Below, piece by piece: positions 1 through 11,534 of a stretch of DNA of 64,000 nt. The position numbers and the translations under genes are program-made. Under the pieces are notes generated by a model. The model saw only the letters and a program-made list of their open reading frames with translations, searched no databases and was not told the origin of the DNA. Each line of letters starts with the position of its first letter. Within the stretch, counting starts at the first letter, position 1. This DNA is from an uncultured Prochlorococcus sp. GTDB lineage: Bacteria; Cyanobacteriota; Cyanobacteriia; PCC-6307; Cyanobiaceae. The stretch lies in contig NZ_CACOFR010000007.1 in assembly GCF_902626525.1 (NCBI RefSeq), forward strand, positions 25,958 to 89,957, read 5' to 3'.

Positions 1-327
1 TTTTTTGCTATATCCTTCACTATCGAATATGGCTAAGAGTCTTGCTTTGTTGCTTGATTTCTTTTCAATTGCCCAAGCCATAGTTGTTGCCCATATTAAT
101 TCTGAAACATAAGAGGGAGCTTTACTAAGGACTATTAATGTATCAAGTTGAATACCCTGCTTATTCAAATAAGTCCAACCTTTCATTTCTCCCCAAATCT
201 TTATGATATTATCTTTTTGTTCTGCTATAACGATTCTAAAAAAACATAATCCAAGAGTTTCTCTAACTTGAATTTTTATTAAAAGTCCAATAGAAACTGC
301 TAATTTTTCTAATTCTTCAACTTTCAT
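1..327 (-). CDS. conserved hypothetical protein, C-terminus cut by window edge
   Basis: Open minus frame from ATG at 327 to window start ([51 protein letters not shown]...); overlaps the next gene's stop. Confidence 0.6.
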   Translation of the reverse strand, partial: MKVEELEKLAVSIGLLIKIQVRETLGLCFFRIVIAEQKDNIIKIWGEMKGWTYLNKQGIQLDTLIVLSKAPSYVSELIWATTMAWAIEKKSSNKARLLAIFDSEGYSKK

Positions 328-1273
328 GATTTTGGGAAATTAATCTTGATAGATTTTTTTTATTTCCAGCTTTTATTTTATCGATTTGTTTTTGCCTTTC
401 TTCAAATCTTTTTCTATCATCATCGCTGAATTTATTAATGCAGAAATGACATTGGATTCCTTTTCTATATTCATTCCTTTTTTGATCTTGTATTGAAACT
501 GGCATTCCACATGCATGACAAATGGAATAGGAGCCTTTTTCTAATTCACGATCTAAAGCAACTCTTTTATCAAAAACAAAACATTCACCTTCAAATAAAT
601 TTTCTTTTTCTGAAATGTCCTTAAGGTATTGTAAAATTCCTCCCTGAAGGTGAAAAATATTTTTATAACCTTTCTTTTTCAGTAAACTTGTTGCTTTTTC
701 ACATCTTATACCTCCGGTACAAAACATCGCTATATTTGTGGAATCTTTATTTTCTAAGTGGCTCTCTAAATGATCATCTACCCACTTAGGGAATTCACTA
801 AAGTTGTTTGTCTTTGGGTTAATCGAATTTTGAAATGTTCCTATAGAAACTTCGTAATGATTTCTTGTATCAATAATAATTGTATTTTTTTCTTCAATTA
901 ATTTATTCCATTCAGTTGCGTTTATATGGGTTCCGGTATCTTTTGATGGGTTTATTTTGGGAACTCCCATAGTAACTATTTCTTTCTTAATCTTGATTTT
1001 TAATTTTTTGAATACTTTCTTTTCTGAGTAGCTTACTTTTATATTTAAATTTCTAATGTTTATATATTTCTTAAATAAATTCATAACAATTTCAATCACT
1101 TTATCTCCAGCACAAATGGTTCCATTAATTCCCTCACTTGCAAAAATTAATAAACCCGAAAAATCGTTTTTATTTTCGATTTTTAATAATTCATCTTTGA
1201 GCTCAAGAATAAATTTTTCTTTAAATGGAAAGAAAGAGTAAAGAGAAACTATTTTGTAATTTTTTTCTTTCAT
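317..1273 (-). CDS. trhO: rhodanese-family tRNA uridine hydroxylase (TrhO/YceA)
   Basis: 318 aa; rhodanese motif [11 protein letters not shown]-terminal CxxC region ([13 protein letters not shown]). Confidence 0.88.
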   Translation of the reverse strand: MKEKNYKIVSLYSFFPFKEKFILELKDELLKIENKNDFSGLLIFASEGINGTICAGDKVIEIVMNLFKKYINIRNLNIKVSYSEKKVFKKLKIKIKKEIVTMGVPKINPSKDTGTHINATEWNKLIEEKNTIIIDTRNHYEVSIGTFQNSINPKTNNFSEFPKWVDDHLESHLENKDSTNIAMFCTGGIRCEKATSLLKKKGYKNIFHLQGGILQYLKDISEKENLFEGECFVFDKRVALDRELEKGSYSICHACGMPVSIQDQKRNEYRKGIQCHFCINKFSDDDRKRFEERQKQIDKIKAGNKKNLSRLISQNHES

Positions 1274-2277
1274 AAAGAAGATAATCTTTTTTCGTAAGTT
1301 TCAAAATCTTTATTAAAAAGAACACCAACCTCTTTAAGAAGTTTTCGATCTGATTGAAAAGATGGATTTGAAGTTGTAAGTAACTCATCTCCATAAAAAA
1401 TTGAATTTGCTCCGCATTGAAAACATAATATTTGAGCTTCTTTTGAGAGTTTCTCTCGCCCTGCGCTTAATCTTATTTTGCTTTTAGGCATGAGAATTCG
1501 CGCAGTAGCTATCATCCTTATCATCTCAATCGAATCAATTTCTTGATTTTCTTCTAGACCAGTACCTTCAATAGCTACTAATGAATTTATAGGAACACTC
1601 TCAGGGTGGGGATTCATGTTTGAAAGTACTTCCAAAAGAGATGCTCTATCACGATTAGTTTCTCCTAAACCTATTATTCCTCCACAACATACATTTATTC
1701 CTGCATCTCTTACTCTCTTAATAGTGTCTAATCTATCTTGATAAGTCCTTGTAGTAATTATATTTTTGTAATACTCAGGACTAGTATCAAGATTATGATT
1801 ATATGCCGTTAAACCTGCCTCAGCCAGCCTTGAGGCTTGTTCTTCGGTAAGCATTCCAGCTGTAACGCATGCTTCCATTCCAAGATCTCTTACACCACTC
1901 ACCATTCTTAACATTGCATTAAAATATTTTCCATCTCTTATTTCTCTCCATGCCCAGCCCATGCAAAACCTATCTGCACCCTCTTTTTTAGCTATTTGAG
2001 CTCTTGCTAAAACCTCTTCAACTTGAAATTGAGGGTGACTTTTGATTTGACTAGTACTGTAGATTGATTGGCTACAGTATGAGCAATTTTCCTCACATCC
2101 CCCAGTCTTAACACTAAATAGTGAGGCTAATTGAACTTTGTAGTTATTAAATTTTCTGTGAACAATTTGTGATTCCCACATCAAATCTATCAGTGGCATA
2201 TTTAGTATTTCCAATATCTCATTTCTATCCCAATCGAATCTAATTTGGCTGCATAACAAATTATTGGACTTAGTCAT
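1270..2277 (-). CDS. bioB: biotin synthase
   Basis: Radical SAM motif [36 protein letters not shown]. Confidence 0.97.
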   Translation of the reverse strand: MTKSNNLLCSQIRFDWDRNEILEILNMPLIDLMWESQIVHRKFNNYKVQLASLFSVKTGGCEENCSYCSQSIYSTSQIKSHPQFQVEEVLARAQIAKKEGADRFCMGWAWREIRDGKYFNAMLRMVSGVRDLGMEACVTAGMLTEEQASRLAEAGLTAYNHNLDTSPEYYKNIITTRTYQDRLDTIKRVRDAGINVCCGGIIGLGETNRDRASLLEVLSNMNPHPESVPINSLVAIEGTGLEENQEIDSIEMIRMIATARILMPKSKIRLSAGREKLSKEAQILCFQCGANSIFYGDELLTTSNPSFQSDRKLLKEVGVLFNKDFETYEKRLSSL

Positions 2278-2283
2278 TGTTTG

Positions 2284-3087
2284 TTAGGAAGAACATCTAG
2301 AATCTTTAAAAGATTCATTTGGTAATGATTCTATACCGCCGAAACGTCTATTCCTTGATTGGTAATCAATTACTGCTTTAAGAAATTCATGCTCATTGAA
2401 GTCTGGCCAAAGGACTTCAGATATGTAAATTTCTGAATAAGCTAATTGCCACAAAAGAAAATTGCTTATCCTTTTTTCTCCACTAGTTCTTATAAGTAAC
2501 TCTGGATCTTTAATTCCTCTAGTTAATAGCTCTGAATTAAATAATTCTTCATTAACTTCACTTGGTTTTATTTCTCCAGAAGAAGATTTTAATGCTAGTT
2601 CTTTGGCAACTTTTACTATTTCTTGTCTACCTCCATAATTTACACAAACATTTAAAAGGAAATTTTTATTATTTTTAGTTAGAGATTCTGAACTATAGAT
2701 TGTGTTTTTTAAATTCTCAGGGAAAGGTGTTAGATCTCCGATGAATTTTATTCTGATTGATTCTTGATGAATCTCTTTAATTTCGTTTCTCAAAACTTCA
2801 TTAAAGAGATTTATAAGAAAATCAACCTCTTTTGTTGGTCTTGTCCAATTTTCAGTTGAAAAAGCATAAACAGTAAGCACCTTACAACCTAATTTTTTTG
2901 ACGCTTTGAGAATTTCCTTTAATACATTAACGCCCTTATTATGACCAAATGATCTTGGTAATCCTTTTTTAGTCGCCCATCTCCCATTTCCATCCATAAT
3001 TATTGCTACATGTTCTGGCACTTTTTGCTTATCTATTCTCTTTAATAAGTTAGTATTTTTGTCGTTAATTACTTTTTCTAAATTCAT
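2284..3087 (-). CDS. uppS: isoprenyl (undecaprenyl) diphosphate synthase
   Basis: HVAIIMDGNGRWA and RTSGEKRISNFLLWQ motifs. Confidence 0.96.
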   Translation of the reverse strand: MNLEKVINDKNTNLLKRIDKQKVPEHVAIIMDGNGRWATKKGLPRSFGHNKGVNVLKEILKASKKLGCKVLTVYAFSTENWTRPTKEVDFLINLFNEVLRNEIKEIHQESIRIKFIGDLTPFPENLKNTIYSSESLTKNNKNFLLNVCVNYGGRQEIVKVAKELALKSSSGEIKPSEVNEELFNSELLTRGIKDPELLIRTSGEKRISNFLLWQLAYSEIYISEVLWPDFNEHEFLKAVIDYQSRNRRFGGIESLPNESFKDSRCSS

Positions 3088-3090
3088 TAG

Positions 3091-3999
3091 TTATTCGTTT
3101 ATGTTAATAAGGCTTTCTGATTTATTAGACTCTTTTTCATTTATATCACTGTTAATATTATCACTTGATTTTGTCTTTTGGGTTAAAGCAGTTTTACCTA
3201 AAGATGATTTATTAGTTCCCATAGAATTTTGATTCCCAATCAAATTTATAAGAAGTTCTTGCAATCTGCTGCTGGTAATTGGTCTTTCAAGTTTCCCTTG
3301 GTTTGCTAATGATAACGTCCCTGTCTCTTCAGAAACAACAATACAGATACATCTGTCAAATCTTTCTGTAATTCCTAATGCAGCTAAATGTCTTGTGCCA
3401 TATCTACTGATGCCTTGCCTCGAGAGTGGAAGTATTACACCAGCAGATATTATTTTGTTACCTTTCACAAGAACTGCTCCATCATGCAACGGTGTATCTG
3501 TTGCAAAAAGATTTATTAGAAGCTCAGTTGATAATTGTGCTTCAATATTTGTACCTGAATATAAAAAATCTTCAGGCCTTAAATCACTTCCCAAATCGAC
3601 AACGATAAGAGCTCCTCTTCTATTCTGAGAGAGTTTACCCGCAGTATCAACTAACTGAGAAATAGTAGTTGATGTTGCTCTAAATTCCTTTGGAGGATTA
3701 CCTAGTAAAACAGCTAGCCTTCCAGTGCCTAATAATTCCATCAATCTTCTTAGTTCCCCTTGCCAAAGGATCGCTAAGGAGAGAGAACAAGCAAGTACTA
3801 CTGCATCAATTAATTTGGATGTTAATGGAAGGTAGGCGTATCTTTGTATAAACCAAGCAGATGAAACTAAAAATAAATATCCCCTTAAAAGCCAAAGTGT
3901 CCTCTGCTCTTTCACTCTAGAAAATAATAAGAGTCCAAAACCAACAGCGAATAAGACATCTAATAAAAGCTTTAAATTTATAAACCCCCAGAAATTCAC
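3091..3999 (-). CDS. cdaA: diadenylate cyclase (CdaA/DisA_N family)
   Basis: N-terminal TM helices; DGAVLVKGNKIISAGVILPLS and GTRHLAALGITE motifs. Confidence 0.92.
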   Translation of the reverse strand: MNFWGFINLKLLLDVLFAVGFGLLLFSRVKEQRTLWLLRGYLFLVSSAWFIQRYAYLPLTSKLIDAVVLACSLSLAILWQGELRRLMELLGTGRLAVLLGNPPKEFRATSTTISQLVDTAGKLSQNRRGALIVVDLGSDLRPEDFLYSGTNIEAQLSTELLINLFATDTPLHDGAVLVKGNKIISAGVILPLSRQGISRYGTRHLAALGITERFDRCICIVVSEETGTLSLANQGKLERPITSSRLQELLINLIGNQNSMGTNKSSLGKTALTQKTKSSDNINSDINEKESNKSESLININE

Positions 4000-4027
4000 A
4001 TTAAAAACAAAATTAATTTAAATTTAC

Positions 4028-5413
4028 CTAACTTTGTTTAATAAAGCGATTAGGCAAGACATCATATTTTAAAAGATCAGATGGACTTTCTCTCTTTTGA
4101 ATAATCTCTGCTTCACCATTACAAACTAAAAGAGCAGCAGGTTTTGGGATCCTATTATAGTTAGAGCTCATTGAATTATTGTATGCACCAGTCCCAAAAA
4201 CACATATTAAATCTCCTGTTTTGCAATCCGCTAGCTCTATTTCCTTAAACAACACATCTCCTGATTCGCAGTGCTTACCAGCTATCGTAAATTTATTTTT
4301 TGAATTAAGATTAAAAGGATTATTTACTAAACATGCTGAATAATTTGACTGATATGTTATGGGTCTAGGATTATCACTCATCCCACCATCAACAGATAAA
4401 TAGGTTCTGATACCGGGGATTTCTTTAAACGCTCCAATTTTGTAAATTGTTATTCCAGCTGTAGATACAATTGATCTTCCAGGTTCGCACATCAATGTAG
4501 GTAAATCTAAATTATGTTTTTTACAAGCACTAATAACAGAGTTTGAAATTGTTTTTACCCATTCATCAATAGAAGGGGGATCATCACTTTCGGTATATTT
4601 AATACCTAGACCCCCGCCTACATTTAATTTTTTAATGTTATGACCAAATTTTTTGGCATCTAGAATAACTTTCACCATTATTTCGCCCAAATCTTTATGA
4701 GGTTCTAGTTCAAAAATCTGAGAACCTATATGAGCATGTAATCCATTTAATTTCAGGTGTTTTGTATTACTGATTCTGTTAAATAGGATATTTAAGTATT
4801 CAATTCCAAAACCAAATTTGCTATCAAATGATCCTGTTCTTATGTATTCATGTGTGTGGCATTCTATCCCAGGAGTAAAGCGAATCATTATTTCTAAATC
4901 ACGATTAAGTGAATTTGAAATTTCCTCTAATCTTTTTAAGTCATAATCATTATCTACAATTACTTTAATATTATTTCTAACTGCAAAATCAATTTCATTA
5001 TCTGATTTATTATTTCCATGAAAAACAATATTTTCATTTGGAACTCCACCTTTAAGAGCAGTTAATAATTCGCCTTCTGAAACTGCATCAAGTCCTAATC
5101 CTTCTGAAGCAACAAGGTTACTCATGAAAATAGAGCTATTTGCTTTAGAGGCATATATAGGTAGTGAATCTCCTGGATAGTATTTTTCTAGAGCCTTTTT
5201 ATATGCTTTACAAGAATTTCTTAACGTGACTTCATCAAGAATGTAAAGTGGAGAATCATATTTTCTTGCTAATTCTTCAACAGAACATCCACCAATTGAT
5301 AATCGCCCATCACTCCCAACAGAGGTAGTAATAGGTACAATATTTTTATTAGGACTTTGTAAGTCAATCTTTTCTTTTAAAAAGGATTTTTTTTCTTCCA
5401 TGGGATAAATCAA
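4028..5413 (-). CDS. lysA: diaminopimelate decarboxylase
   Basis: PLP-site YASKANSS, HAHIGSQIFE, GGGLGIKY, CEPGRS, CESGDVLF. Confidence 0.96.
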   Translation of the reverse strand: MIYPMEEKKSFLKEKIDLQSPNKNIVPITTSVGSDGRLSIGGCSVEELARKYDSPLYILDEVTLRNSCKAYKKALEKYYPGDSLPIYASKANSSIFMSNLVASEGLGLDAVSEGELLTALKGGVPNENIVFHGNNKSDNEIDFAVRNNIKVIVDNDYDLKRLEEISNSLNRDLEIMIRFTPGIECHTHEYIRTGSFDSKFGFGIEYLNILFNRISNTKHLKLNGLHAHIGSQIFELEPHKDLGEIMVKVILDAKKFGHNIKKLNVGGGLGIKYTESDDPPSIDEWVKTISNSVISACKKHNLDLPTLMCEPGRSIVSTAGITIYKIGAFKEIPGIRTYLSVDGGMSDNPRPITYQSNYSACLVNNPFNLNSKNKFTIAGKHCESGDVLFKEIELADCKTGDLICVFGTGAYNNSMSSNYNRIPKPAALLVCNGEAEIIQKRESPSDLLKYDVLPNRFIKQS

Positions 5414-5495
5414 TATTCAAATAGGTTTATAATAAGCTGTCACAATTTAATAATGACTTTAAATTCAAAATAATTGAATACCTATTTATTATAAA

Positions 5496-5936
5496 ATGAT
5501 ATCCATAAGAGAAATAAATGAGAAAGATATTGATTTATGTTATGAACTAGATTCGAATACGATTTCTTTATGGAGCAAAAAGCAATGGTCTTGTGAATTC
5601 AAAAAAAAAGGGGTAAAGGTTTTTGGTTTATTACTTTCTAATTTAGTTATAGGAATATGCGTTTTTCACGTGATTGTTGATGAAGCTCAAATAAATTTTT
5701 TTGTAATAAATCAAAAATTTAGGAAAAAAGGTTATGGATCTTATCTCATGAGATATTTGATAGAGCAGTGTGAAAAGTTAAATGTTAGTAAATTATTTTT
5801 AGAAGTTTCTCTGGGTAATGTCGTGGCTGAAAAATTTTATAGTCGCTTTGACTTTTCTACGGTTGGAATAAGAAGAAATTATTATAAAGATGGTTCAGAT
5901 GCACTTTTAAAAGAAAAAAAATTAACAACAAAATAA
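5496..5936 (+). CDS. rimI: GNAT acetyltransferase, RimI-like
   Basis: RKKGYGSYLMRYLIEQC acetyl-CoA site, LEVSLGNVVAEKFYSRFDFSTVGIRRNYY. Confidence 0.82.
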   Translation: MISIREINEKDIDLCYELDSNTISLWSKKQWSCEFKKKGVKVFGLLLSNLVIGICVFHVIVDEAQINFFVINQKFRKKGYGSYLMRYLIEQCEKLNVSKLFLEVSLGNVVAEKFYSRFDFSTVGIRRNYYKDGSDALLKEKKLTTK

Positions 5937-6115
5937 TTTAAAAATATAATTGTTCGGATAACCAGAATCCTTGAAATTACTATAATTTACTGCTATATCA
6001 CTAAAAAAGTTAATTTTAAATGTATAAAACATATTATTGGGTATTCACAAAAGCTCATTCTGAACACAAAATTGACATATTACTGGTAGGTTATTAGTAG
6101 GAATTCAATCTTCTC

Positions 6116-8638
6116 ATGTTTGAAAGATTTACAGAAAAGGCCATAAAAGTCATTATGCTTGCTCAAGAGGAAGCTAGAAGACTTGGTCATAATTTCGTCG
6201 GAACTGAGCAAATTCTATTGGGTTTAATTGGAGAAGGAACAGGTGTCGCTGCAAAAGTATTAAAATCACTTGGAGTTAATTTAAAAGATTCAAGAATAGA
6301 AGTTGAAAAGATAATAGGAAGAGGATCAGGTTTTGTTGCAGTAGAAATACCTTTTACACCAAGAGCAAAAAGAGTTCTAGAATTATCTCTTGAAGAGGCT
6401 CGTCAATTAGGGCATAACTATATTGGAACTGAACATCTTTTATTAGGTTTAATAAGAGAGGGTGAGGGAGTGGCTGCAAGAGTTCTTGAAAATCTTAGTA
6501 TTGACCTAACTAAAGTAAGAACACAAGTTATTAGGATGTTAGGTGAAACAGCTGAAGTTGGTCCTGGAGCTAATGCAGGAAAGGGTAATTTAAAGACCGC
6601 TACTCTAGATGAATTTGGAACTAATTTAACAAAATTAGCTAGTGAATCTAAACTGGATCCTGTTGTTGGTAGACATTCTGAAATAGATCGAGTAGTTCAA
6701 ATATTGGGTAGGAGGACTAAAAATAATCCAGTTCTAATTGGAGAACCTGGTGTAGGTAAAACTGCTATTGCAGAAGGTTTAGCTCAAAGAATACAGATGG
6801 GGGATATACCCGACATTCTAGAAGAAAAAAGAGTATTAACTCTTGATATAGGGCTTTTGGTTGCTGGAACAAAATATAGAGGAGAATTTGAGGAAAGATT
6901 AAAAAAAATTATGGAAGAAATTAAATCCGCAGGAAACGTAATACTTGTTATAGATGAAGTCCATACTTTAATAGGGGCTGGAGCTGCTGAAGGAGCTATA
7001 GACGCTGCAAATATTTTAAAACCAGCATTAGCAAGAGGAGAACTTCAATGTATTGGAGCTACAACTCTCGATGAATATAGAAAGCATATTGAAAGAGATG
7101 CAGCTTTAGAGAGAAGATTCCAACCTGTTATGGTTGGTGAACCATCTATTGAAGATACAATCGAAATTTTAAAAGGTCTTAGAGAGCGTTACGAACAACA
7201 TCATCGTCTTAAAATTACAGATGATGCATTAGAAGCTGCAGCTCATCTAGGTGATCGTTACATTTCTGATAGATTTTTGCCTGATAAAGCTATAGATCTT
7301 ATTGATGAGGCAGGTAGTAGGGTTCGTTTAATAAATTCTAAACTTCCTCCTGAAGCTAAAGAAATAGATAAAGAATTAAGACAAATCCAAAAACAAAAAG
7401 AAGAATCTGTTAGAGAACAAAATTTTGATCAAGCAGGTCAATTAAGAGAAAAAGAAATGGAATTGTCCGCAAAAATAAAAGAGGTACTTGAAAATAAAAA
7501 AGGATCTACATCTGAGGATAAATCAGAAAATGACTCAGTTGAAATTGATTCTAAACTTTTACAAAATCCTCTGGTTAGTGAAGAGGATGTAGCACATATC
7601 GTCGCATCATGGACAGGTGTACCTGTTCAAAAATTAACAGAAACCGAATCAGTCAAACTTCTAAACATGGAAGAGACACTTCACCAAAGACTAATTGGAC
7701 AAGATGAAGCTGTAAAAGCTGTATCCAGAGCTATTAGAAGAGCAAGAGTTGGTTTAAAAAATCCTAATAGACCTATTGCAAGTTTTATCTTTTCAGGTCC
7801 TACCGGTGTAGGTAAAACTGAATTAACTAAATCATTAGCTTCATATTTTTTCGGTAGTGAAGAAGCAATGATTAGATTAGATATGTCAGAATTTATGGAA
7901 AGACATACAGTTAGTAAACTCATTGGTTCCCCTCCTGGATATGTTGGTTTCAATGAAGGTGGTCAGCTTACCGAAGCTGTCAGAAGACGTCCTTATACAG
8001 TTGTTTTATTCGATGAAGTTGAGAAGGCGCATCCAGATGTATTTAATTTATTATTGCAACTTCTTGAAGACGGCAGATTAACAGATTCAAAAGGTAGAAC
8101 TGTTGATTTTAAAAATACTTTACTAATAATGACATCTAATATTGGCTCCAAAGTGATTGAGAAGGGTGGTGGAGGCTTAGGTTTTGAGTTTTCGGGTGAT
8201 TCAGTTGAAGATAGCCAATACAACAGAATAAAATCTTTAGTTAATGAAGAATTAAAGCAATATTTCAGACCTGAATTTTTAAATAGACTTGATGAAATAA
8301 TTGTATTTAGGCAACTAACTAAAAATGAGGTTAAACAAATTGCTGAAATAATGTTGCAAGAGGTTTTTGCACGATTACAAGATAAAGGTATAAAATTAAA
8401 CGTAACTGACGCATTTAAAGAAAGACTTGTTGAAGAAGGTTATAATCCCTCTTATGGAGCGAGACCATTGAGAAGAGCTGTAATGCGTTTACTAGAAGAT
8501 AGTTTGGCTGAAGAAGTTCTTTCTGGACGAATAAAAGACGGAGATAAAGCCTTAGTTGATATAGATGATGATAAAAAAGTTACAATAAATATTTCTTCAG
8601 AGGAGTCGTCTCAAAAGTTAGCTAGTGCTAATTTTTAG
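6116..8638 (+). CDS. clpC: ATP-dependent Clp protease ATP-binding subunit ClpC
   Basis: Two Clp N repeats, GEPGVGKTA and [10 protein letters not shown] Walker A motifs, UVR motif. Confidence 0.98.
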   Translation: MFERFTEKAIKVIMLAQEEARRLGHNFVGTEQILLGLIGEGTGVAAKVLKSLGVNLKDSRIEVEKIIGRGSGFVAVEIPFTPRAKRVLELSLEEARQLGHNYIGTEHLLLGLIREGEGVAARVLENLSIDLTKVRTQVIRMLGETAEVGPGANAGKGNLKTATLDEFGTNLTKLASESKLDPVVGRHSEIDRVVQILGRRTKNNPVLIGEPGVGKTAIAEGLAQRIQMGDIPDILEEKRVLTLDIGLLVAGTKYRGEFEERLKKIMEEIKSAGNVILVIDEVHTLIGAGAAEGAIDAANILKPALARGELQCIGATTLDEYRKHIERDAALERRFQPVMVGEPSIEDTIEILKGLRERYEQHHRLKITDDALEAAAHLGDRYISDRFLPDKAIDLIDEAGSRVRLINSKLPPEAKEIDKELRQIQKQKEESVREQNFDQAGQLREKEMELSAKIKEVLENKKGSTSEDKSENDSVEIDSKLLQNPLVSEEDVAHIVASWTGVPVQKLTETESVKLLNMEETLHQRLIGQDEAVKAVSRAIRRARVGLKNPNRPIASFIFSGPTGVGKTELTKSLASYFFGSEEAMIRLDMSEFMERHTVSKLIGSPPGYVGFNEGGQLTEAVRRRPYTVVLFDEVEKAHPDVFNLLLQLLEDGRLTDSKGRTVDFKNTLLIMTSNIGSKVIEKGGGGLGFEFSGDSVEDSQYNRIKSLVNEELKQYFRPEFLNRLDEIIVFRQLTKNEVKQIAEIMLQEVFARLQDKGIKLNVTDAFKERLVEEGYNPSYGARPLRRAVMRLLEDSLAEEVLSGRIKDGDKALVDIDDDKKVTINISSEESSQKLASANF

Positions 8639-9744
8639 TGATTAGCGCTAACATGCAATCAATCTCTCCAGAAATAATATTTAGGGGAAATGATGCTTGG
8701 GAAAAAGCCTTACCTCAAATTACTAATTTAACTAAAAGTCCATTAATTTTAGGTAGAGGTATTAATACGAATAACCTGAGAAATAAAATTTTTATCGATT
8801 TAAAAAACCAAAACCTAAATGTTAATTCTGCTAATTTACAATTTGATTGTTGTTATGATGACATTTCAAGAATAAAGAACATTATTTTAAAGAATAATCA
8901 TGATTCCGTTATCGCAGCTGGAGGTGGCAAAGTTCTAGATTGTGGAAAATATTTAGCAGAGTGTCTTAATATCCCGTGTATCACAGTCCCTCTTAGTGCC
9001 TCAACATGTGCAGGTTGGACCGCCTTATCGAATATTTATACAAAAAATGGTCAATTCATAAAGGATGTTGCATTAGGTTCTTGTCCAAAAATCCTTGTAT
9101 ATGATCATAAATTTATTCAAACAGCTCCATCAAGAACTCTTGCAAGTGGGATAGCGGATGCTTTGGCAAAATGGTACGAATCCTCAATAACAAGTTCAAA
9201 AATCGAAGATGGTCTTGTTCAACAAGCTATTCAAATTTCAAGAGTTTTAAGAGATCAACTTTTAATTGATGGTAAAAAAGCATTTAATGGTGAATTTGAA
9301 AATAATCTTGCTTGGAGAAATACTATAGAAGCGTGTGGACTTACAGCAGGATTAGTAGGAGGTATTGGGGGAGAAAAGTGTAGGACTGCAGCAGCACACG
9401 CTATTCATAATGCAATTACTCAGATAATTACCCCAAACAAATTCTTACATGGGGAGATTGTTGGGGTTGGATTATTATTGCAATTAAGACTAGAAGAAAT
9501 GAAAAATAATAATAAATTAGCTGATCAATCAATTAAACAATTGTTGGTACTTATGAGAGAATTGAATTTGCCAACTACTATTGCACATCTTGGGATAAAT
9601 GTTTTTGAAAATAATAATTTAGAGAAAATTGCAGATTTTACTTGTCGAGATAAATCTGAGATTCACTTCTTGCCTTTTGAAATTCATAAACAAGATATAA
9701 TTGAGGTTATTGTAAATTTTGAACAACAAAAAATTAAAATATAA
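8638..9744 (+). CDS. iron-containing alcohol/glycerol dehydrogenase family protein
   Basis: AAGGGKVLDCGKYLA, VPLSASTCAGWTALSNIY, HGEIVGVGLLLQL. Confidence 0.85.
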   Translation: MISANMQSISPEIIFRGNDAWEKALPQITNLTKSPLILGRGINTNNLRNKIFIDLKNQNLNVNSANLQFDCCYDDISRIKNIILKNNHDSVIAAGGGKVLDCGKYLAECLNIPCITVPLSASTCAGWTALSNIYTKNGQFIKDVALGSCPKILVYDHKFIQTAPSRTLASGIADALAKWYESSITSSKIEDGLVQQAIQISRVLRDQLLIDGKKAFNGEFENNLAWRNTIEACGLTAGLVGGIGGEKCRTAAAHAIHNAITQIITPNKFLHGEIVGVGLLLQLRLEEMKNNNKLADQSIKQLLVLMRELNLPTTIAHLGINVFENNNLEKIADFTCRDKSEIHFLPFEIHKQDIIEVIVNFEQQKIKI

Positions 9745-9752
9745 TTATCTTT

Positions 9753-10661
9753 TTGACTAAACCCACTTTCGAAAAACTTAGTGATTTGAATGTTGATTTT
9801 TTTGAGAGTGCTAAAACATCTCTATTAGATCCATTAGGTTTTTCTTTGGCAAATGATGTGAAGTGGATCAAACTCAATAAGAACTGGAACTCTTTGAAAT
9901 TCCCCGTAGTTATTGGAGGGAAGGGTCCACCTATACTTCTCTTACATGGCTTTGACAGTAGTTTTTTAGAGTTTAGGAGAATATACCAATCATTAAAAAG
10001 AAATTTCAAAGTTATAATTCCTGATTTGTTAGGGTTTGGTTTTAGTCCTAGGTGCGCAACGGATGAATACAATCCATCGAAAATAATTTCATGTTTAATT
10101 GATCTCCTTCAGACCTTACAAATAACAAAGAATCTAAATATTATTGGTGCCTCTATGGGAGGCTCGACAGCTTTAAAGCTTTCTTTTGAAATCCCTGATT
10201 CTATTAATAAAATCATACTTTTATCTCCTGCCGGTTTGTTCGGTGAACCTAAGAGTATCCCTTTTCCTCTTAACCAAATTGGAGCATTATTTCTTGGATT
10301 ACCGCAAGTCAGAAAAAGTCTTTGTAGGCAAGCATTTGCTTTTCCAAATGAATGTGTTGGGGAAATGGAAGAGCAAATTGCTTCTATTCATTTAGATTGT
10401 AAAGGATGGAGGAATTCACTTGCATCATTTGCAAAAAGTGGCGGGTTCGCCGGAACACATAAATATATTCAAAATATACCAATTAAAGCAGTATGTGGAG
10501 AAAATGATCGTATTCTTGGAAAAAAAGAGATTAAAAAAATAAGAAAAATTGATAAATTAAATTTTTTAGGTTTAAAAAATTGCGGCCATCTTCCTCATGT
10601 TGATTTACCATCATTATCTAGTAAAATTATCGAAGATTATTTTTTGGAAAAAAATTCATAA
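9753..10661 (+). CDS. alpha/beta hydrolase
   Basis: LLLHGFDSS, nucleophile elbow GASMGGS, terminal GHLPHVD. Confidence 0.88.
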   Translation: MTKPTFEKLSDLNVDFFESAKTSLLDPLGFSLANDVKWIKLNKNWNSLKFPVVIGGKGPPILLLHGFDSSFLEFRRIYQSLKRNFKVIIPDLLGFGFSPRCATDEYNPSKIISCLIDLLQTLQITKNLNIIGASMGGSTALKLSFEIPDSINKIILLSPAGLFGEPKSIPFPLNQIGALFLGLPQVRKSLCRQAFAFPNECVGEMEEQIASIHLDCKGWRNSLASFAKSGGFAGTHKYIQNIPIKAVCGENDRILGKKEIKKIRKIDKLNFLGLKNCGHLPHVDLPSLSSKIIEDYFLEKNS

Positions 10662-11519
10662 TTAATTGAGATACTTGAGAATAATAAAAATGTAATACAA
10701 AATAGATGGTGTAAAAATGTAGCTGTCAATTCGGTCAAGAATACCCCCATGTCCTGGTAAAAAAGTTCCGGAATCTTTTATTTTTGCATCTCTCTTCATC
10801 ATGGATTCAATTAAATCTCCAACTAATGCCATAAGAGAAATTAAAATTCCATATAAAATACCAACTAATAATGGATTTTCCCAATTCATTAAAAATGCAA
10901 AAAATATTGCCAATAAAATTGAACAGAATATTCCTCCAATTAAACCTTCAATTGTTTTACTCGGAGATATTGGGGAGAGAGATTTTTTGCCAAATGACTT
11001 CCCAATGAAATAAGAACCAATATCACTAGCTACAATTAAAAAACAAGAAGTTAAAGTTAAATAAAGACCTGTAGTATTTGATAAGTTTTCAAACGAAATT
11101 AAACCTTGATTTGAGCTTATTATCACTGTCTCTAATCCTCTTAACTTAATCCAGTAACTTGGTAAAAAACCTAAATAAAATAAACCAAAAATTGAAGCTG
11201 CAATATCTGAAATCGTTCCGGGTTTTGGTTGCAACAGTAACCAAGTGCATATTCCAACTGAACAGATAGGTAAAATCGAATTTGATATTTCACCTTCAAG
11301 CAAACCTATAGTCTCAAGATAAGTAGAAATTATGATAACGAAAGATGAAAATAATGTCGTTTTTGTAGCTGGTTTTATTCCTTTAAATTCTGCCATTCTA
11401 AAAAATTCCAATAATGCTAAATAAGCAAGTAACGCTGTTGCTAAAGTGAAGAACCATCCCCCCAACAAAACAACAATTAAACCAAATATTCCTATAAGTA
11501 AACCGCTTTTTAATCTCAT
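10662..11519 (-). CDS. cdsA: phosphatidate cytidylyltransferase
   Basis: SPSKTIEGLIGG and KRDAKIKDSGTFLPGHGGILDRIDS signature. Confidence 0.96.
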   Translation of the reverse strand: MRLKSGLLIGIFGLIVVLLGGWFFTLATALLAYLALLEFFRMAEFKGIKPATKTTLFSSFVIIISTYLETIGLLEGEISNSILPICSVGICTWLLLQPKPGTISDIAASIFGLFYLGFLPSYWIKLRGLETVIISSNQGLISFENLSNTTGLYLTLTSCFLIVASDIGSYFIGKSFGKKSLSPISPSKTIEGLIGGIFCSILLAIFFAFLMNWENPLLVGILYGILISLMALVGDLIESMMKRDAKIKDSGTFLPGHGGILDRIDSYIFTPSILYYIFIILKYLN

Positions 11520-11534
11520 ATCAAATTTCTAGAT

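Noticed and set aside
6020-6097. 25-codon ORF MYKTYYWVFTKAHSEHKIDILLVGY upstream of clpC
   Set aside because: No Shine-Dalgarno, no recognisable features; compatible with chance
7681-8223. Antisense ORFs inside clpC (90 and 76 aa)
   Set aside because: Fully embedded in a strongly conserved CDS; composition looks like a mirror of the sense frame
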